Source: Heterotrichella gracilis
Taxonomy: Eukaryota; Sar; Xanthophyceae; Tribonematales; Xanthonemataceae
Assembly: GCA_032358255.1 (NCBI GenBank)
Contig: JAULBX010020188.1
Coordinates: 1-64,000 of the forward strand
DNA length: 64,000 nt
Reading direction: 5' to 3'
Part shown: positions 10,659 to 22,020 of the stretch, one piece after another
Numbering within the stretch: position 1 is the stretch's first letter
Layout of the letters: each line of letters starts with the position of its first letter
Program-made: the position numbers and the translations under genes
The notes under the pieces: generated by a model
Told to the model about the DNA's origin: nothing
Seen by the model: the letters and a program-made list of their open reading frames with translations, nothing else
Databases searched by the model: none

Positions 10659-13600
10659 CTAATGCCACGAAGACGTCCTCCTAGGGTGTCCTGAATAAAC
10701 ACCTTGATGATTAACCCACTCTAAGTTTGCAAAACGCCGGAAATCCTTAACCCTATGGAATGCAATGGCTGCAGAGTTGTGGTTGTTGTGATCATCGCTT
10801 ATTGGACCATCCTCTCCCTTTGACGAATCCACTGCGTAAGTGGCCCGACTAACAATCAGCAAGTCATCTCCATCCACTAGCATATGAGGGTAAGAAAAGT
10901 GGCGAGACAGATTGATGCGGTAGTCAATTATCCCTGCAAATATCCAGTTGATAGCGTTTGTGCTGTAGTACAACGCCAAAGTGCTCCTGTCAACCGCACA
11001 CGCGTTAAATGGTGAGATATGCAGTCTTGGAAACGTCGAATTTGCGTGGCGAGGCTGCTGCCATCTGCGAGTGCTGTCTCTGTTGATGTTGGTCGCCATC
11101 CAATACACGTCTGACGCATTGTCGTATAGTATTGCAGGATGAGCAACACTCAAGCCCGGGATAAATGAGTACCTGACACGCAACAAAGTGCAGGCGAATG
11201 AGCGGAATGTAAATGTGACAGCTGTTATGGGAGACCATTCATGGCAGACCAAATAGACCAAACTGGTGTGGGTATCTACCGCAGCAATTTCTTGCCATTG
11301 GTGAAACGTTATCCCTAACCAAACATAGCCTTGAAAATGGTGGTCGGCACTCAGCATACCAGTAACAGCAAGGCAGGTATAACAGCAAGGCAGTTCATCA
11401 TGGGACCAAGGTGGAATCATATAATCAGCAGGGAATGTAAAAGCCAGCCATCACGTATTAATCAGCAAATGGTTTTTTTCGGTACAATAGGCACCCACAC
11501 CCATAAGCTACAAATCAGCACAGTCCATGTGAGACTTCCCCGCATTTACCGCATTTCCTGTCTTTTTAAATCCCTTGGACCAGGAATGCATGTATATACT
11601 TGTTATAAATCATTGTTATATTGATTTGTAGTAGTTCTTGCACGTTCCTTACACTCATAACTATCTAAACCATCGCAACAAAGTGACAAATTAGTGCACA
11701 TCAAACCCCACCCTTGCTTGCCTGCAACAGCAACCCCATGTGTACCTACCGTAAGAACTGAATCCTTAGCCCTTCGGGCTGGGAGTCATCCATCTCCACC
11801 AGCGCTGCCAGGTCGCACATCAGGTCGTTATTCACGCGGAAGATGTTCAGAAGCTTGTTGGTGCCACCGTGGCGATCCAGCAACCTCACAACCACACCCT
11901 CCATCCAGTACAAGCTGCCAAAACCCGCCTCCAGAGCAGTTGCATCGTCCCGCACAAGACTATGGTCAAACCCTAGAATGGATTCAATGACTTGATGATC
12001 GGTGCGGAAGGCAACGTCCAAAAGGTGCCGAATCTCCTTGGCATAGAGAGAGGCCGGGTTGCCAAGCGGTGGGAATCTCAACCATGCTTCACGCTTTGTC
12101 AGATCCTGAGTTTCATCTCCCGACATGCCAGTGGCGACCCAATCCACCGCGCCGTAGATGTACGCACCAGAACCCACCATCAGGGTGGCATTGGTAGCCA
12201 CATCCACAGGCTCGCGTTGCCAAAACAACGTGAAGCGTTCCTGCAAATCAATGATCAAACCAGTAGGTGAGATAGTCTTGCAAAGATACCAGGTGCATCG
12301 GTACACGGTTGTTTTGAAATTGTTTTACATCTATTTTCTATAAATTAGAACAATATACAAATTTTTAAAATCATCATTAAAAAGTAGAATATATTTTTTC
12401 TTACTTGATTGGGTTGTCAAGGTTGATTAAGCCAACTCAGGAGTTTTGCCTATGTGCCAATTATTGCCTGGATGTAGGGATTGCTAGGGTGTTGGTAGAC
12501 AACTGTGATGTTCTGGTGATTTATGCTGATGATATCCACCTTTGTTGTGACTGACAAGATATATGTTGTTTCATGTCGATGCAACGTAGCGACCATTGTT
12601 CGTGTGGAAAGGCAATGACGGCCACAAGATAGGCCTTTATGCCAGCAAAGGTTGAAGTAACTTGCCATGCCACTGACTAAGCATGTAACAACACGAGATT
12701 ATACAAATACAGACAGTTGATGATAATGATTACCAAGCGCAGTCGAAGCCTGTGCTCCTCATTGTGAATGGACAACACTCTAAAGAAAAGAGCCCTCTCT
12801 AGGTAGGGGATCTTAACCAGAGTGTTGATCACAAAGCCATTGGACCATGTAACATAGCAGTCCAGTGTCGGAGGGTGATGCCAGGAGTGCCCATGCACCC
12901 CGCCAGAAATGGGGATGTGCAAGGGTTTGGCCAGTTGACTCCTCTCCACATCCTTGGCCAAAGATGGGATGAGCATGAATGAAAATGTGACTCTGCCATT
13001 TGAGACGTCCACGCCTGCGTAGCAAGGGGGCAGAAGTAACAACGCAGCAACACACATTGGTCCACTTGGTCTAGCTGGCCCATGTGTTGACCATGCATGC
13101 TTTCTTTTCAAGCCTCTGCCCATACGCCTGCCCTTACACTGGCTGCATTGTGTGGCAACTGCATAAGCAGCGACGCTCTCCTCAAAACCCTGTGCAGGGT
13201 TCTCGGCGGAACACTGTGTCTGCATTCCCACCATATCAGTAGAGCTAGCAAAGAGAACAGCATAAACGGCATTGCCCTTCTGTCCACCATTTCCCGTACC
13301 ATACCTGCATTCGGGACTACTGCAATGCTGCCATGGGAGAGGCAAGCGGGTGCCCTAATCTTATAAAGCGTGTTGATTACCTGTATTTGAGACTACCGCG
13401 CTGATGCCATCTGAGAGGCGAGCAGGTTTGCTCCACTGTGTGCCACTGTCGTCCAAGAGCCTTGAAATAACCAGGTTGTTGTCCTGGCTGAAGCAACGCT
13501 CAACCCCGATGACATACACCCCCGATTTGCAGCTGAACAGTTGAGGCCAATACATGGGGTACAAGGCTCCGATCTTTTGCCAAGTCGCCCCACCGTCGTC

Positions 13601-15882
13601 CGATGCAACAATCTGTTTGGTGAGCGTGACGGGGTCCTTTGCCGTGCTCCTGTTTACTTGGTTCCTACAGGGCCATCCCAAGGCTTAGGAGAATGTTCAT
13701 TTAGTTACCTATAAGGTTACAAATCACGCATCCACCAAGAAGGTAGGTATGTTGCCTTGAATGAAATGGTATTGAGGCTAGCAAATCAAGGAGAGGAATA
13801 TGTTCCTGAGGTCATAGAGCACAAGGTGTATCAAGGCAATTAGATGAACAGCGTCCGCTGTACGCATTGGTGCAAGTATTGCAGCAACACGCGGATTGTT
13901 ATCGTGCCAATCGAATACAAAGTAGTTCTACATGTGTGATCATTGTGCCAACTGTGCCCACAGGAGGAATTGTGCGTTTGATGTTTGTGATTTGCACAGA
14001 CCTACCCCTCATACATCACAACCAGCCGCCCACTGCCAAGCTTGACGATGCTGGGGGTGACAAGGTAGTAGCCCTAAACCCTAAACCCTACAACCCAAAC
14101 CCTAACTCGGGACAAAACCCTCGCACATCACAACCAGCCTCCCACTTGCGGATGCTGGGGATCCCCAGAAACTTAAACCCTACTAAACCCTACACCGGGA
14201 CATACCCCTCATACATCACAACCAGCCGCCCACTGCCAAGCTTGACGATGCTCGGGTTGGCCACATAATGGTCACGTCTTGTTTCCCGCGCGGCATCCGT
14301 TGGGGGTTCTGCCACCTTGTCCACCCCAAAAAACTGGCCAGCTTCCCGCTGCGACTCCTTCACGAACTGCGCACATATCACCAAGAGGGGTGAGAGTATT
14401 GAGAATGGGAGCTGTTAGGTTTTATTTACCAGGTCACTTAGGTCACTACATGTCAATATAGTAAACCCCGGGCAGGGTTGAGGGTAGGGCTCTCAGCACC
14501 ATTCATAATGAGGGTAACCTTTCCTGATTTCCCACTGGGGATCCTGCCACCTTGTCCACCCCAAAGCACAAGCATGTTTCCCGCAGTAACTCCTTCACAA
14601 GCTGTGGACAGTTTTAAGAGGAGTGAAAGTAATAAAATTGGTTTCGTGCAATTTAGCTTTTTAGTTATATGAGTCCAGATCAGCGTGCCAGGGCCTGTCC
14701 GCCTCCAGCCCAAAAGCCAATGCGCGTTTGAGGCTGTCTCCTGTGTCAATGTAGTCAATGGCAGATGGTGATTGTGGTGGCCATCCAGTCGTGCCGCTTA
14801 CTGCACTTCCGTGCTACCCCCGTCACCCAACAAGGCTCATGGAAGCAAAACGTCCTGGTTAGGGTAGGGTTCAGATTTAAAGGCTCCTACACCACCTATT
14901 AAGAACCAACTTGAAAAGCCTTGCAGAAGGTGGGCAGTTTCTAGTGTAGGGAATGCAGAGGAGAGGGGAGCAGGGTGCAGAGGAGGGTAAGCCTGTAGCA
15001 AACAATGCCAATGGCAACACTGCCTCGTGTTTAGGGTTTAGGTTTAGGGCACGCGGCAGCACTTGAGATCCTACCACCTTTTCAACCCAAAGGCTGGTCT
15101 GCTTTACGCTGTGCACAGGGGAGTTAGGTTTTTTAGTTTTCAAGTGCAGGATTTAGGGTGTATGGGGCGCAAAGTGGGGGTGAGGCGAGCTAGGCGAGCG
15201 TCCATGGCGGGCAAAGTCGATGACAATGCTATTGCGGCGCCTTGTGTCCCCTACAGGATGTCATGTTGATGCATGCACTTCTGCGGATGCCACAATTTAT
15301 GCATACCCATACCCAGATGTCATACTCATTAAATTAATGCGTGCACATATGCTGATATCATAACCAATGCATGCACATCTGCGGATGGATGTCGATGTGT
15401 GGCAGTGCCGATAAGGCTGCAGTGCGACATGACCTAAGCACACCCGGGTCTAGGTTACCCAGGTAAGATGCTGTTATAGTTGGGCTGCCATTCTCTCGGC
15501 TATTTCTGTAACTCCTTCTGTGCTGGCTAGCTACAGCCGAGCACAGCATTCGAGAATGGCAGTGGAGAGAGTGCATGTATGGAGGACACGCGGTTACTGG
15601 AGAACGTTTAGCACTGGCACAAATGGCCTGCTATGCTATTAGGTGAACACTGGCAGACTACCAAACATTTACTTCGAATTATACTCGAATTATACTGATA
15701 GTACGCAGTAAGTACAAAACAAAAAATAGCCAACGTAGCCAGCATGAGACATTGTGTTGAGATAACGCAATGAAAATGCGTTTACTTATCACCTGCAAGA
15801 GGATTTGATGTGATTTATTGTTCTCAACAAACCTCCCCTTCCCTTCTCTGGCTGCCCATAGTATCCCTAGATATACCAACAT
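10659..15882 (-). CDS. Sialidase-like (BNR/Asp-box) beta-propeller protein
   Basis: Exons in transcription order: 15882-15793 (tentative first exon, hydrophobic MLVYLGILWAA start), 14366-14206, 13664-13381, 13014-12734, 12240-11750, 11172-10659; phases agree throughout, about 606 residues. Sialidase-superfamily marks are NPSIVKLGSGRLVVMYEG (first strand pair), SDDGGATWQKIG (a canonical Asp-box S.DGG.TW), a looser one near SGTQWSKPARL, and near the C-terminus FSYPHMLVDGDDLLIVSR, typical of the last blade. The fourth and fifth exons (WSNGFVINTLVKIPYLERAL; DVATNATLMVGSGAYIYGAV) are less propeller-like. The C-terminus ends RRTSSWH. Catalytic arginines, Tyr and Glu could not be placed, so an enzyme is not claimed; a carbohydrate-binding role is equally possible. 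The first exon is the weakest part. Confidence 0.62.
13990..14200 (-). repeat. Two downstream copies of a sialidase-like exon end
   Basis: The stretch CATACATCACAACCAGCC... at 14210-14255, the end of the exon 14366-14206, recurs at about 14012-14060 and 14124-14160, with CCCTAAA repeats between. Upstream, 14520-14600 and 15065-15115 are decayed copies of the start of the same exon. The real exon is the one that is open over its full length. Confidence 0.7.
14758..14850 (-). mobile_element. SINE fragment
   Basis: About 85 bases match the body of the SINE at 22129-22210 (shared GGCAGATGGTG, GTGCCGCTT, GCACTT.CGTGCT, with small gaps). Both tRNA-like head and tail are missing. It lies in an intron of the sialidase-like gene. 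Confidence 0.6.
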
Positions 15883-16159
15883 GCATTGCCATATCAGCAC
15901 CCAATGTGCTGGGGCGGGGAAGCAGCTAATTCCAAGCAAGCCAACATACCACCGTGATCAAACTAGTTAATAAGAAGCAAATGGCATTGTATAACCCAGG
16001 TTGAAAATTTTAACTCCTCTTGTGAGGGTTTATGTGATGTAAAATGCCGGATTTTAGGGTTTTAGGTTTCAGCGGTTTAGGGCGCTTGCCTACCTATGGT
16101 AGTAAATTCATACATCGATTATGATATCAGCATATGTACAGGCATAAATTTGATCAGCA

Positions 16160-16400
16160 TGGGTGAGTCACCTCTCTGCAGCTCTCCTTGCTTCTGGCTG
16201 CTGCGCATACGCGTGTGCACACGTTCTGCTAATCTTAGGGTTTATGTGCTGTGACATGCCAGAGTTTAGGGTTTAGGGTTTAGGATGCTAAATTGGGCGG
16301 ACTAGGCGGACGCTCAGCAGCTCACCTTGGCAATGTTGGCTTCCGGCTGCTCCACACACGCTTGTGGACATGCTAAACATATGGACGCCAGATATGGTGT
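16160..16400 (-). repeat. Degenerate exon copies near the coiled-coil gene
   Basis: Segments at about 16175-16225 and 16320-16375 are diverged copies of 16520-16580 (CACCTTGGC...GGCTTC.GGCT...GGACATGC). Each has the GCCAAG/GTGA donor-like junction or its remnant, and TTTAGGG repeats separate them. Confidence 0.65.
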
Positions 16401-16519
16401 TTCCTGCTGATTGTAGGGTATGCGTGCTGTAACGTGCCAGCGTTTAGGGTCTAGGGTCTTGATAGTAGGGTTTTAGGGTCCCTTGCATGCAACAAATATA
16501 GGTGGGAGAACTCTCAGAG

Positions 16520-17215
16520 TCAGCAGTTCACCTTGGCGGTGGTGGCTTCTGGCTCCGCGCACGCCTTTGGACATGCCAGCGGGTTACCCGATTGCACCTG
16601 GAGCAGTTGTCGGTTACCCTGCTCTCCAACTGACAACTGCTCCTTCAACCCAGCAACTGTGGCAGCTGCGTCTGATATCAGATGCCTTTCCCTCTCTTTC
16701 GTGAATTCTAGCTCTGTCTTCACCCTGTCAAGGACGACGGGGTTGAGAGTGAATTTAGGAACTTGGCCCCACCATATGCATGCATTGTGCGACAGGCTTG
16801 TGCTTGTGCTTGTGCATGCGCCGCCACAGGCTGCCTGTAGTCACCTTTCCAGTTGCTGCTGGAAGCTTTTTTGTGCAGCCTGCTCTCTGATCCCAAAAGC
16901 TCGTAGCTTTTCTTGGTACACAACCTCCTGCTTAGTCCAACTTTCCTGTACAAGGGGAGCAATTCGATCCACCAGTTAACTGTGGCAACCCCGAAACACC
17001 AACACACCGCTGTGTGTCTCCGCACTCACCCTTTGCTGGACGTAAAGGAAAGTCGGGGGAACTGTCAGCGCTGCAAGGGCTATGAAAACCAGTATATTGC
17101 CCGACTCGCGTTTTCCTACTCGACCCATGTAGACTGCACTGGCCAAGCAGGAGCACGCTGCATAGGTCTTCCGTGCCTTTTTCACCAGTTGGTTGTAAGC
17201 CAAAGGCAATCGCAG
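16520..17215 (-). CDS. Hypothetical membrane-anchored coiled-coil protein (partial)
   Basis: Three minus-strand exons join in phase: 17215-17030, 16945-16845 and 16724-16520. The first encodes one hydrophobic segment (ILVFIALAALTVPPTFLYV) after a basic stretch (KKARKTY); the next two encode a charged heptad-rich region (YQEKLRAFGIREQAAQKSFQ, TELEFTKERERHL, AGLKEQLSVGEQ), probably a coiled coil. The last exon either stops at the TGA at 16520 or splices at the GTGAAC at 16531 into more distal exons, of which only decayed copies are seen. The 5' end was not found. The TM-then-coiled-coil layout recalls reticulon-like or tether proteins, but no family motif supports naming it. Confidence 0.45.
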
Positions 17216-17587
17216 CTGCCAAGGACGTGCAACACTGATATGATGGTTCAGCGGTACCCAGCTCCGTTCAAGTACAAGGCGACGGCAACACTGATTGCTG
17301 AGCACCACACAATACTAGGGACCTAGTAGGTTTTTTGATAGGGTATGCCACAGCGGCTAGGGTATGCCTACCGTATAGGCTAGCCTTATACGAAAACACT
17401 GAACACAGCTACAAGCTTGATACGGCAAACTCGCACATTTTAGGTTTACTGGTTAGGAATTGCTCCTGAAACTGCTTTACGCCTCGTGCAACTGGCAGAG
17501 AGACATGGTGAAGCCTGCCCATTGGGGCTGCGCATATGCATGCATGCATGTTTCCCAAACACAGGCTACTTTACATAGCGTCACCGT

Positions 17588-17944
17588 ATGCTGATTGGCA
17601 CAGCATCAGAGGTTTGCTGGCCGTTGTCGATGTATCTGCTTCAACGAGGACAAGTGATCGTCTGCTGTCACGTAAACCTCTCATATGTGTACAGTGGTCC
17701 GTCCAAGACTAGCAGTGGCCCTCAAGTGGCGCAGCCCCCAACTTCACCAACCGCACAGGTAAACCTCAACACTTTGCAAGGTTGTCGCCTCAAAAATCTT
17801 TCTTTCTAATGGTACCAGCAAGCATACGTGGCCGACATATACTCACACCTGGAGCGGGCCTGTTTGAGCCCGGGCCCATATACCAGCAAGCACTACTTGC
17901 CAGCTATTGCTGCGTTGTTTACGTTGTTTGGCCACATGGGTTGA
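17588..17944 (+). CDS. Hypothetical protein, C-terminal two exons
   Basis: An exon ending at 17758 (low-complexity GPSKTSSGPQVAQPPTSP) splices in phase 0 to 17819-17944, which encodes QAYVADIYSHLERAC followed by YLPAIAALFTLFGHMG and a TGA stop. The donor (CAG/GTAAAC) and acceptor (ACCAG/C) are good. Frame and start upstream of 17700 are uncertain: an alternative frame (ASPYADWHSIRGLLAVV) is also open there. Family not recognised. Confidence 0.35.
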
Positions 17945-18599
17945 GCTTTCTTAAAGCCTCCTTCAACCATTCACCCCAAGTTAATAGAGCTACCCCACCT
18001 TCGCCAAGTAACTGCCAGTAGCTTTGCAACACCGTGTTCAGCCACCATGGTAGTGAACCTGCAGGCTGCCCTCGTTTCCCAGCACTTGCAGGAAAGCACA
18101 TCCGGGCATACTAGGCATACCGAGCCTAGCTGGCGCCAACCAATGCATCGGTGCTGAGAGTACACCCTTTGCTTCCAGTGGTGTCTCTTTTTGGGAGTCC
18201 GGTCGTTCATATGCCAGTGAATTCACTTCGAAGTGGTTCTGATGGTTCTTCTGGTTGATTGTACCTTACTCTACCTAACAATGGGCGCAATTAGCGCAAT
18301 GCCGTTGAGGAACTCCAAAATTTTGCCTCTTGTTGTGGATGAGTAAGGCACATTGAACGAGACAAGTCGTCAGAATCACGTCACTGGCGTGTACAGGATC
18401 TGGTTTCCCAAAAAGGACACCGCTGGAAGCGAAGGTGGCGAGTATTCTCAGCACACGCATGCTTCCACTTGCCCTAGGGTAGAGTTTTGGCAACCCTAGG
18501 GTTTTGACAGCATGCTTCTACTTGCCCTAGGGTAGGGCCCTGTTTGCGTTTGCTTCTATGTCCTTAAATGGGTTGGTGCATGATGATCATGACAACAGT

Positions 18600-18800
18600 T
18601 GCTACACCTACCACACATCTGTAAACCGTAAACCCTAAAACCCTAAACAGGCCCTGTTAGAAGCTTCCAGTGATGGGAGTAATAATATTGATGGAAGGAA
18701 TGGAAGTCATAGCAGTGGGGAATCCGCATAGGAAGGTGGGTGAGAGCGGTGTTGTGCCTGACAGGGGCTGCCATTTGTGCACATTGTGTCTTGTCAACAG
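18600..18800. repeat. Segmental duplication, copy 1
   Basis: About 170-200 bases from CTGTAAACC.TA.ACCCT through TAAACAGGCCCTG.T and GGGAGTAATAAT to GGGCTGCC recur at 20480-20630 with moderate divergence. The block contains CCCTAAA-type repeats at its left end. Confidence 0.65.
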
Positions 18801-19105
18801 GTGTTGGTGCTTGGGCTTGTACCACGGCAGCACTTGTCCTATAGGCGATTACACAACCCAAATTTCCACTGCTTTTTCAAGTATGCTAAGTTAGACTCTT
18901 TCTAACAAAATGTGGGTGCAAGCAAGGCTTGGCGTATAATATGTAGCACAGTGGGTATGGCTAGCTGATCGCCAAAGTTGCCAAGTATAAACCCTGAACC
19001 TTAAACCCTAACCGCTGATAACGGTGTGCAAGAGCACACCCTTACAGTGATGGAGCGCGCATGTGGTGGTTGATTGCAGGCTGGGCTCTACGCTGAGTAT
19101 CTCCA

Positions 19106-19245
19106 TCACATGGCAGCTAAGCCCCTCAGGTCACCGTTCGCAGCCTCCTCCATGTCGGTGGACCACATCCAGATGGCGGCTGGCGAGATGGAGGCTACTG
19201 CGGGAGGTGACCACAGTGGCTTGGATGCCCATGTAATGGAGGTAT
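19106..19245. repeat. Head-to-head inverted copies of an exon
   Basis: The minus strand of 19115-19165 and the plus strand of 19171-19245 both resemble the minus-strand exon segment 19490-19590 (AGMIEATAGGAPRGLAAPMK; here AGEMEATAGGDHSGLDA on the plus strand). The two copies form an imperfect inverted repeat around about 19168. Confidence 0.6.
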
Positions 19246-19249
19246 TCCA

Positions 19250-19316
19250 GGGTAGAGCCTGCCCTGCAAGCGATGGAGCACGTATGTGGTGGTTGGTGGC
19301 AGGGCAGGCTCTACCC
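19250..19316. repeat. Perfect 18-bp inverted repeat (hairpin)
   Basis: GGGTAGAGCCTGCCCTGC at 19250-19267 is exactly complementary to 19299-19316, with a 31-nt loop. It abuts the inverted exon copies at 19106-19245. Part of the loop (GATGGAGCACGTATGTGGTG) is repeated near 19048. Confidence 0.9.
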
Positions 19317-19454
19317 CATCCCACCTGAAAGGTCGAGGCGCTCTCCCAGTAAGAGCCCAAAACCCAAAACCCTAAACCCTAGACCGTAAACGGCCCTCCC
19401 CCTGGCTAACAGTCACACAGAATACGCAGATCCACATCCTCACCGGTTGCGTAC

Positions 19455-20871
19455 ACCACCTTCATTGGACTCAAACTCGCCCTTTCGACTGGCCAGAACC
19501 CTCTTTCTGCACTCCTTCATAGGGGCAGCCAAGCCCCTCGGGGCGCCTCCCGCAGTTGCCTCAATCATGCCAGCTGTCATCTGGTCGTAGTCCTGGCTGC
19601 CCTTGTGGTGGAGTGCGTAGAGAGGGTCCTGGCCGCTCGCGGGGGCGAGCTCGAGTCCATTGAGCTTGTGCCAAAAATAAAAACATATAAATAAAATCAT
19701 TAAATCAAAATAAATATATGTATATGCACGCATCCTGTTCTTCGAATTAATTCCAAATCACAATCAACGAGTGAGTACATGTTTCATGGCGCCGGCTCCC
19801 CACAAATGCACACCTCGTTCATCTTGTATCTGAAACCGTCCAGGTGCATATGCAGGTCTCCTTTCGAGGCTGCATAGATATTTATTTTATTTATATATTC
19901 AATTTATTTCGAGGTGCGCACTGCTTTTCATTTTTGGCTGTACCCACTTCGGCATCATGTTTCCACCAGATGGTAGTCACTTGGTTGGGATTAAATTAAA
20001 TCAATCCCAACCAATATTAAATAATATTACCGCCACCTGTGTACCCTCGCAATCACCGGATCTCCTCCCCAGTGTGTAGCATGAGGAGGTTCCCGTCAAC
20101 ACCAAAACAGCCAATTCTGACCGTTTTGTGGCCGACTGGAATTCTCCTGGTGCTATACGCCGGGGAGGAGATCCGGCTATTGCGCAGGTGGCGGTGAGTC
20201 CCAACCGGCCTTGCCATTAGTATCCTGATAAAGTGGAATGGGTGTGCCAGCTGTTATTTGCACAGCTGAAGGGTATGCCTACTGGCTGAAGGACAGGCTG
20301 CTTATATTATATCTCCACCCCCCCTTCATTTTTCATGTGTTTCATTGGTGTACTAATTTATTATCTACTGGCTGCCTGGTCACCACCCTCTCCACGGCGT
20401 CCACAGTCACACTTGCCAGCATTTGCATGCGCATGCAGCAACCACACTTACGACACCTACAGTAGGTGTAGCTACTGTAACTACACACCTGTAAACCCTA
20501 GACCCTGACACCCTAAACAGGCCCTGCTGGGAGTAATAATACTGATGGGAGTGGCAGCAGTTGGCGAACAGCAAGGTGGGTGGCAGTGGTTGTGTGTCTA
20601 ATTTGGGCTGCCTTTGTGGTGCACAGGTAATCCCGGTGTCCTTGCGAGCGGATCTTGCTCTTGCAGATGGCAAGGTTCATTGGGAGGAGTGCCGCCTTGG
20701 CAGAGTCTCTGGTATCCTCCCCGGCGTAGGCCTCCAAGAGAGTCTCAGTCCCTGGTAACCGAGTTGGTGGTGGATGGGATTCTTGTGGTCGCGACGCTGA
20801 TGAGGATACCAGGACACTGCGCTGGCGGCGGTACTCCCAGCCGTCCGTGCCATTGGCCAGCGCATAGCCCG
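19455..20871 (-). CDS. Hypothetical multi-exon protein (partial)
   Basis: Coding-like minus-strand exons: 20871-20625 (contains ALANGTDGWEYRRQRSVLV), about 20176-20057 (KTVRIGCFGVDGNLLMLHTG), 19869-19814 (SKGDLHMHLDGFRYKMNE) and 19664-19455 (NGLELAPASGQDPLYALHHK). Acceptors and donors are present for the inner exons, but I did not confirm the phases for all joins. Composition looks like real protein; the family is unknown. DGFRYKMN is faintly FLYWCH-like but the Cys/His ligands are not evident. Confidence 0.35.
20031..20200. repeat. Imperfect inverted repeat flanking an exon
   Basis: ACCGCCACCTG...CGCAAT..CCGGATCTCCTCCCC at 20031-20070 is mirrored by its complement at 20162-20200; the inner 15 bp (20056-20070 and 20162-20176) are perfect. 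The ~90-bp loop carries the coding-like stretch VRIGCFGVDGNLLMLHTG on the minus strand. Confidence 0.85.
20480..20630. repeat. Segmental duplication, copy 2
   Basis: Partner of 18600-18800; shares the CCCTAAACAGGCCCTG junction, GGGAGTAATAAT and the GGGCTGCC block. Confidence 0.65.
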
Positions 20872-20995
20872 CTTGCAAAGGTACCAGGATTAGGTATATC
20901 GTTCATGCTGTGACCTCTGCAATTGTATGCAAACCACATCGATTGATCACTGGTGCTGAATTTGCTGCTTCCAAAGGCACTGCATGCTGTCCTGA

Positions 20996-21028
20996 ACCCT
21001 AAACCCTAAACCCTAAACCCTAAACCAT
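20996..21028 (+). repeat. Interstitial telomere-type array (CCCTAAA)
   Basis: Four uninterrupted CCCTAAA units. It is one of the longest pure runs in the window; related degenerate sequence continues to about 22020. Confidence 0.95.
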
Positions 21029-21539
21029 GAGCCATGAACCCTGCTTCCAAACCCTAACCCTGATGGGGTATTGCCAATACCTCACTGAGGACGCACCGCT
21101 TTACCGTATGTCATGCTCTTAACAACAGAAACGGCTAGGTTTCTTCTCTTAAGCAGCCACGAATGTCCCTACCCTCACTCCCTTCCTGCTTGTAAGCACC
21201 TGGATGCTGTATACGTTGCCGAGGTTGCTCACACGTAGGGAGGGGGTGATGGTATGGGCATTCATGGCTGCAGAAGGGGAGGAAACCTAGAGGCTTCTTC
21301 TTGTTGCAATCACTTCATATGGTAAAGCGGTGCGTCTGTTAGAGTGTGACAAGTCGACACCACAAACACTGGGCGGAGGAGTCTTGAGGCACATGCAGGC
21401 GCAGCAACTCCAGGAGCTCTCCAGGTCTGCATACAGTGCAGTATACCTGCATACAATAACTGCTGCTCCTGTTGCTATTGTGCAGAGTCTAGGGTTGCTG
21501 CTTGTCCCACTCCAACTGCCATCTTTGTTGCAGGGACGC

Positions 21540-22020
21540 TTCAAGGTTTAGGGTTTAGGGTTTAGGGCACATGCATGTCTCAGCCCCTGTGGCTTGGCTG
21601 CCTCACAAGGGACATGAAGGCACACTTGAGCAGGCGCAGCACCTGTTTAGGGTTTTAGAGTTACCCTAAACCCATCCTCGGGATTTCTCCTTTGCAGGAG
21701 CAGCCAAGCGGTCTGCACCACCAGGTGCGCAACCTCCGGTGAAATTGAACCCTAGCCAGACCCTAACCCTCCTGGAAAGGCCGCACCATCATGGAGGCAG
21801 CCCTAAACCCTAGCCAGACACTACACCCTCGTCGGAGGGCCAGTACACCAGGTACGCAACCCTAACCCCTAGCCAGACCCTACACCCTAATTGGACGGAC
21901 GGCACCACCAGGTGCGCAACCCTCAACCCTAGCCAGGCACTAAACCCTAATTGATTGCCTGCCCCCAGACACGCAGCCATTATCAATAAACAGTACCGCG
22001 GCCACCCCCATAAACCCTAA
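21540..22020. repeat. CCCTAAA-rich degenerate repeat region
   Basis: Alternating TTTAGGG and CCCTAAA/CCCTAGCCAGAC motifs with a repeated phrase of the type CAC.CCAGGT.CGCAACC...AACCCTAGCCAGAC.CTA at about 21719, 21838 and 21910. No coding exon seen. Confidence 0.75.

Noticed and set aside
16520-17215. Reticulon family membership for the coiled-coil gene
   Set aside because: Only one hydrophobic segment is visible and the paired hairpin of the reticulon domain is missing.
20996-22020. A true chromosome end or subtelomere
   Set aside because: Telomere-type runs are short (four or five units), interrupted, in both orientations and found throughout introns of ordinary genes, so they are interstitial.
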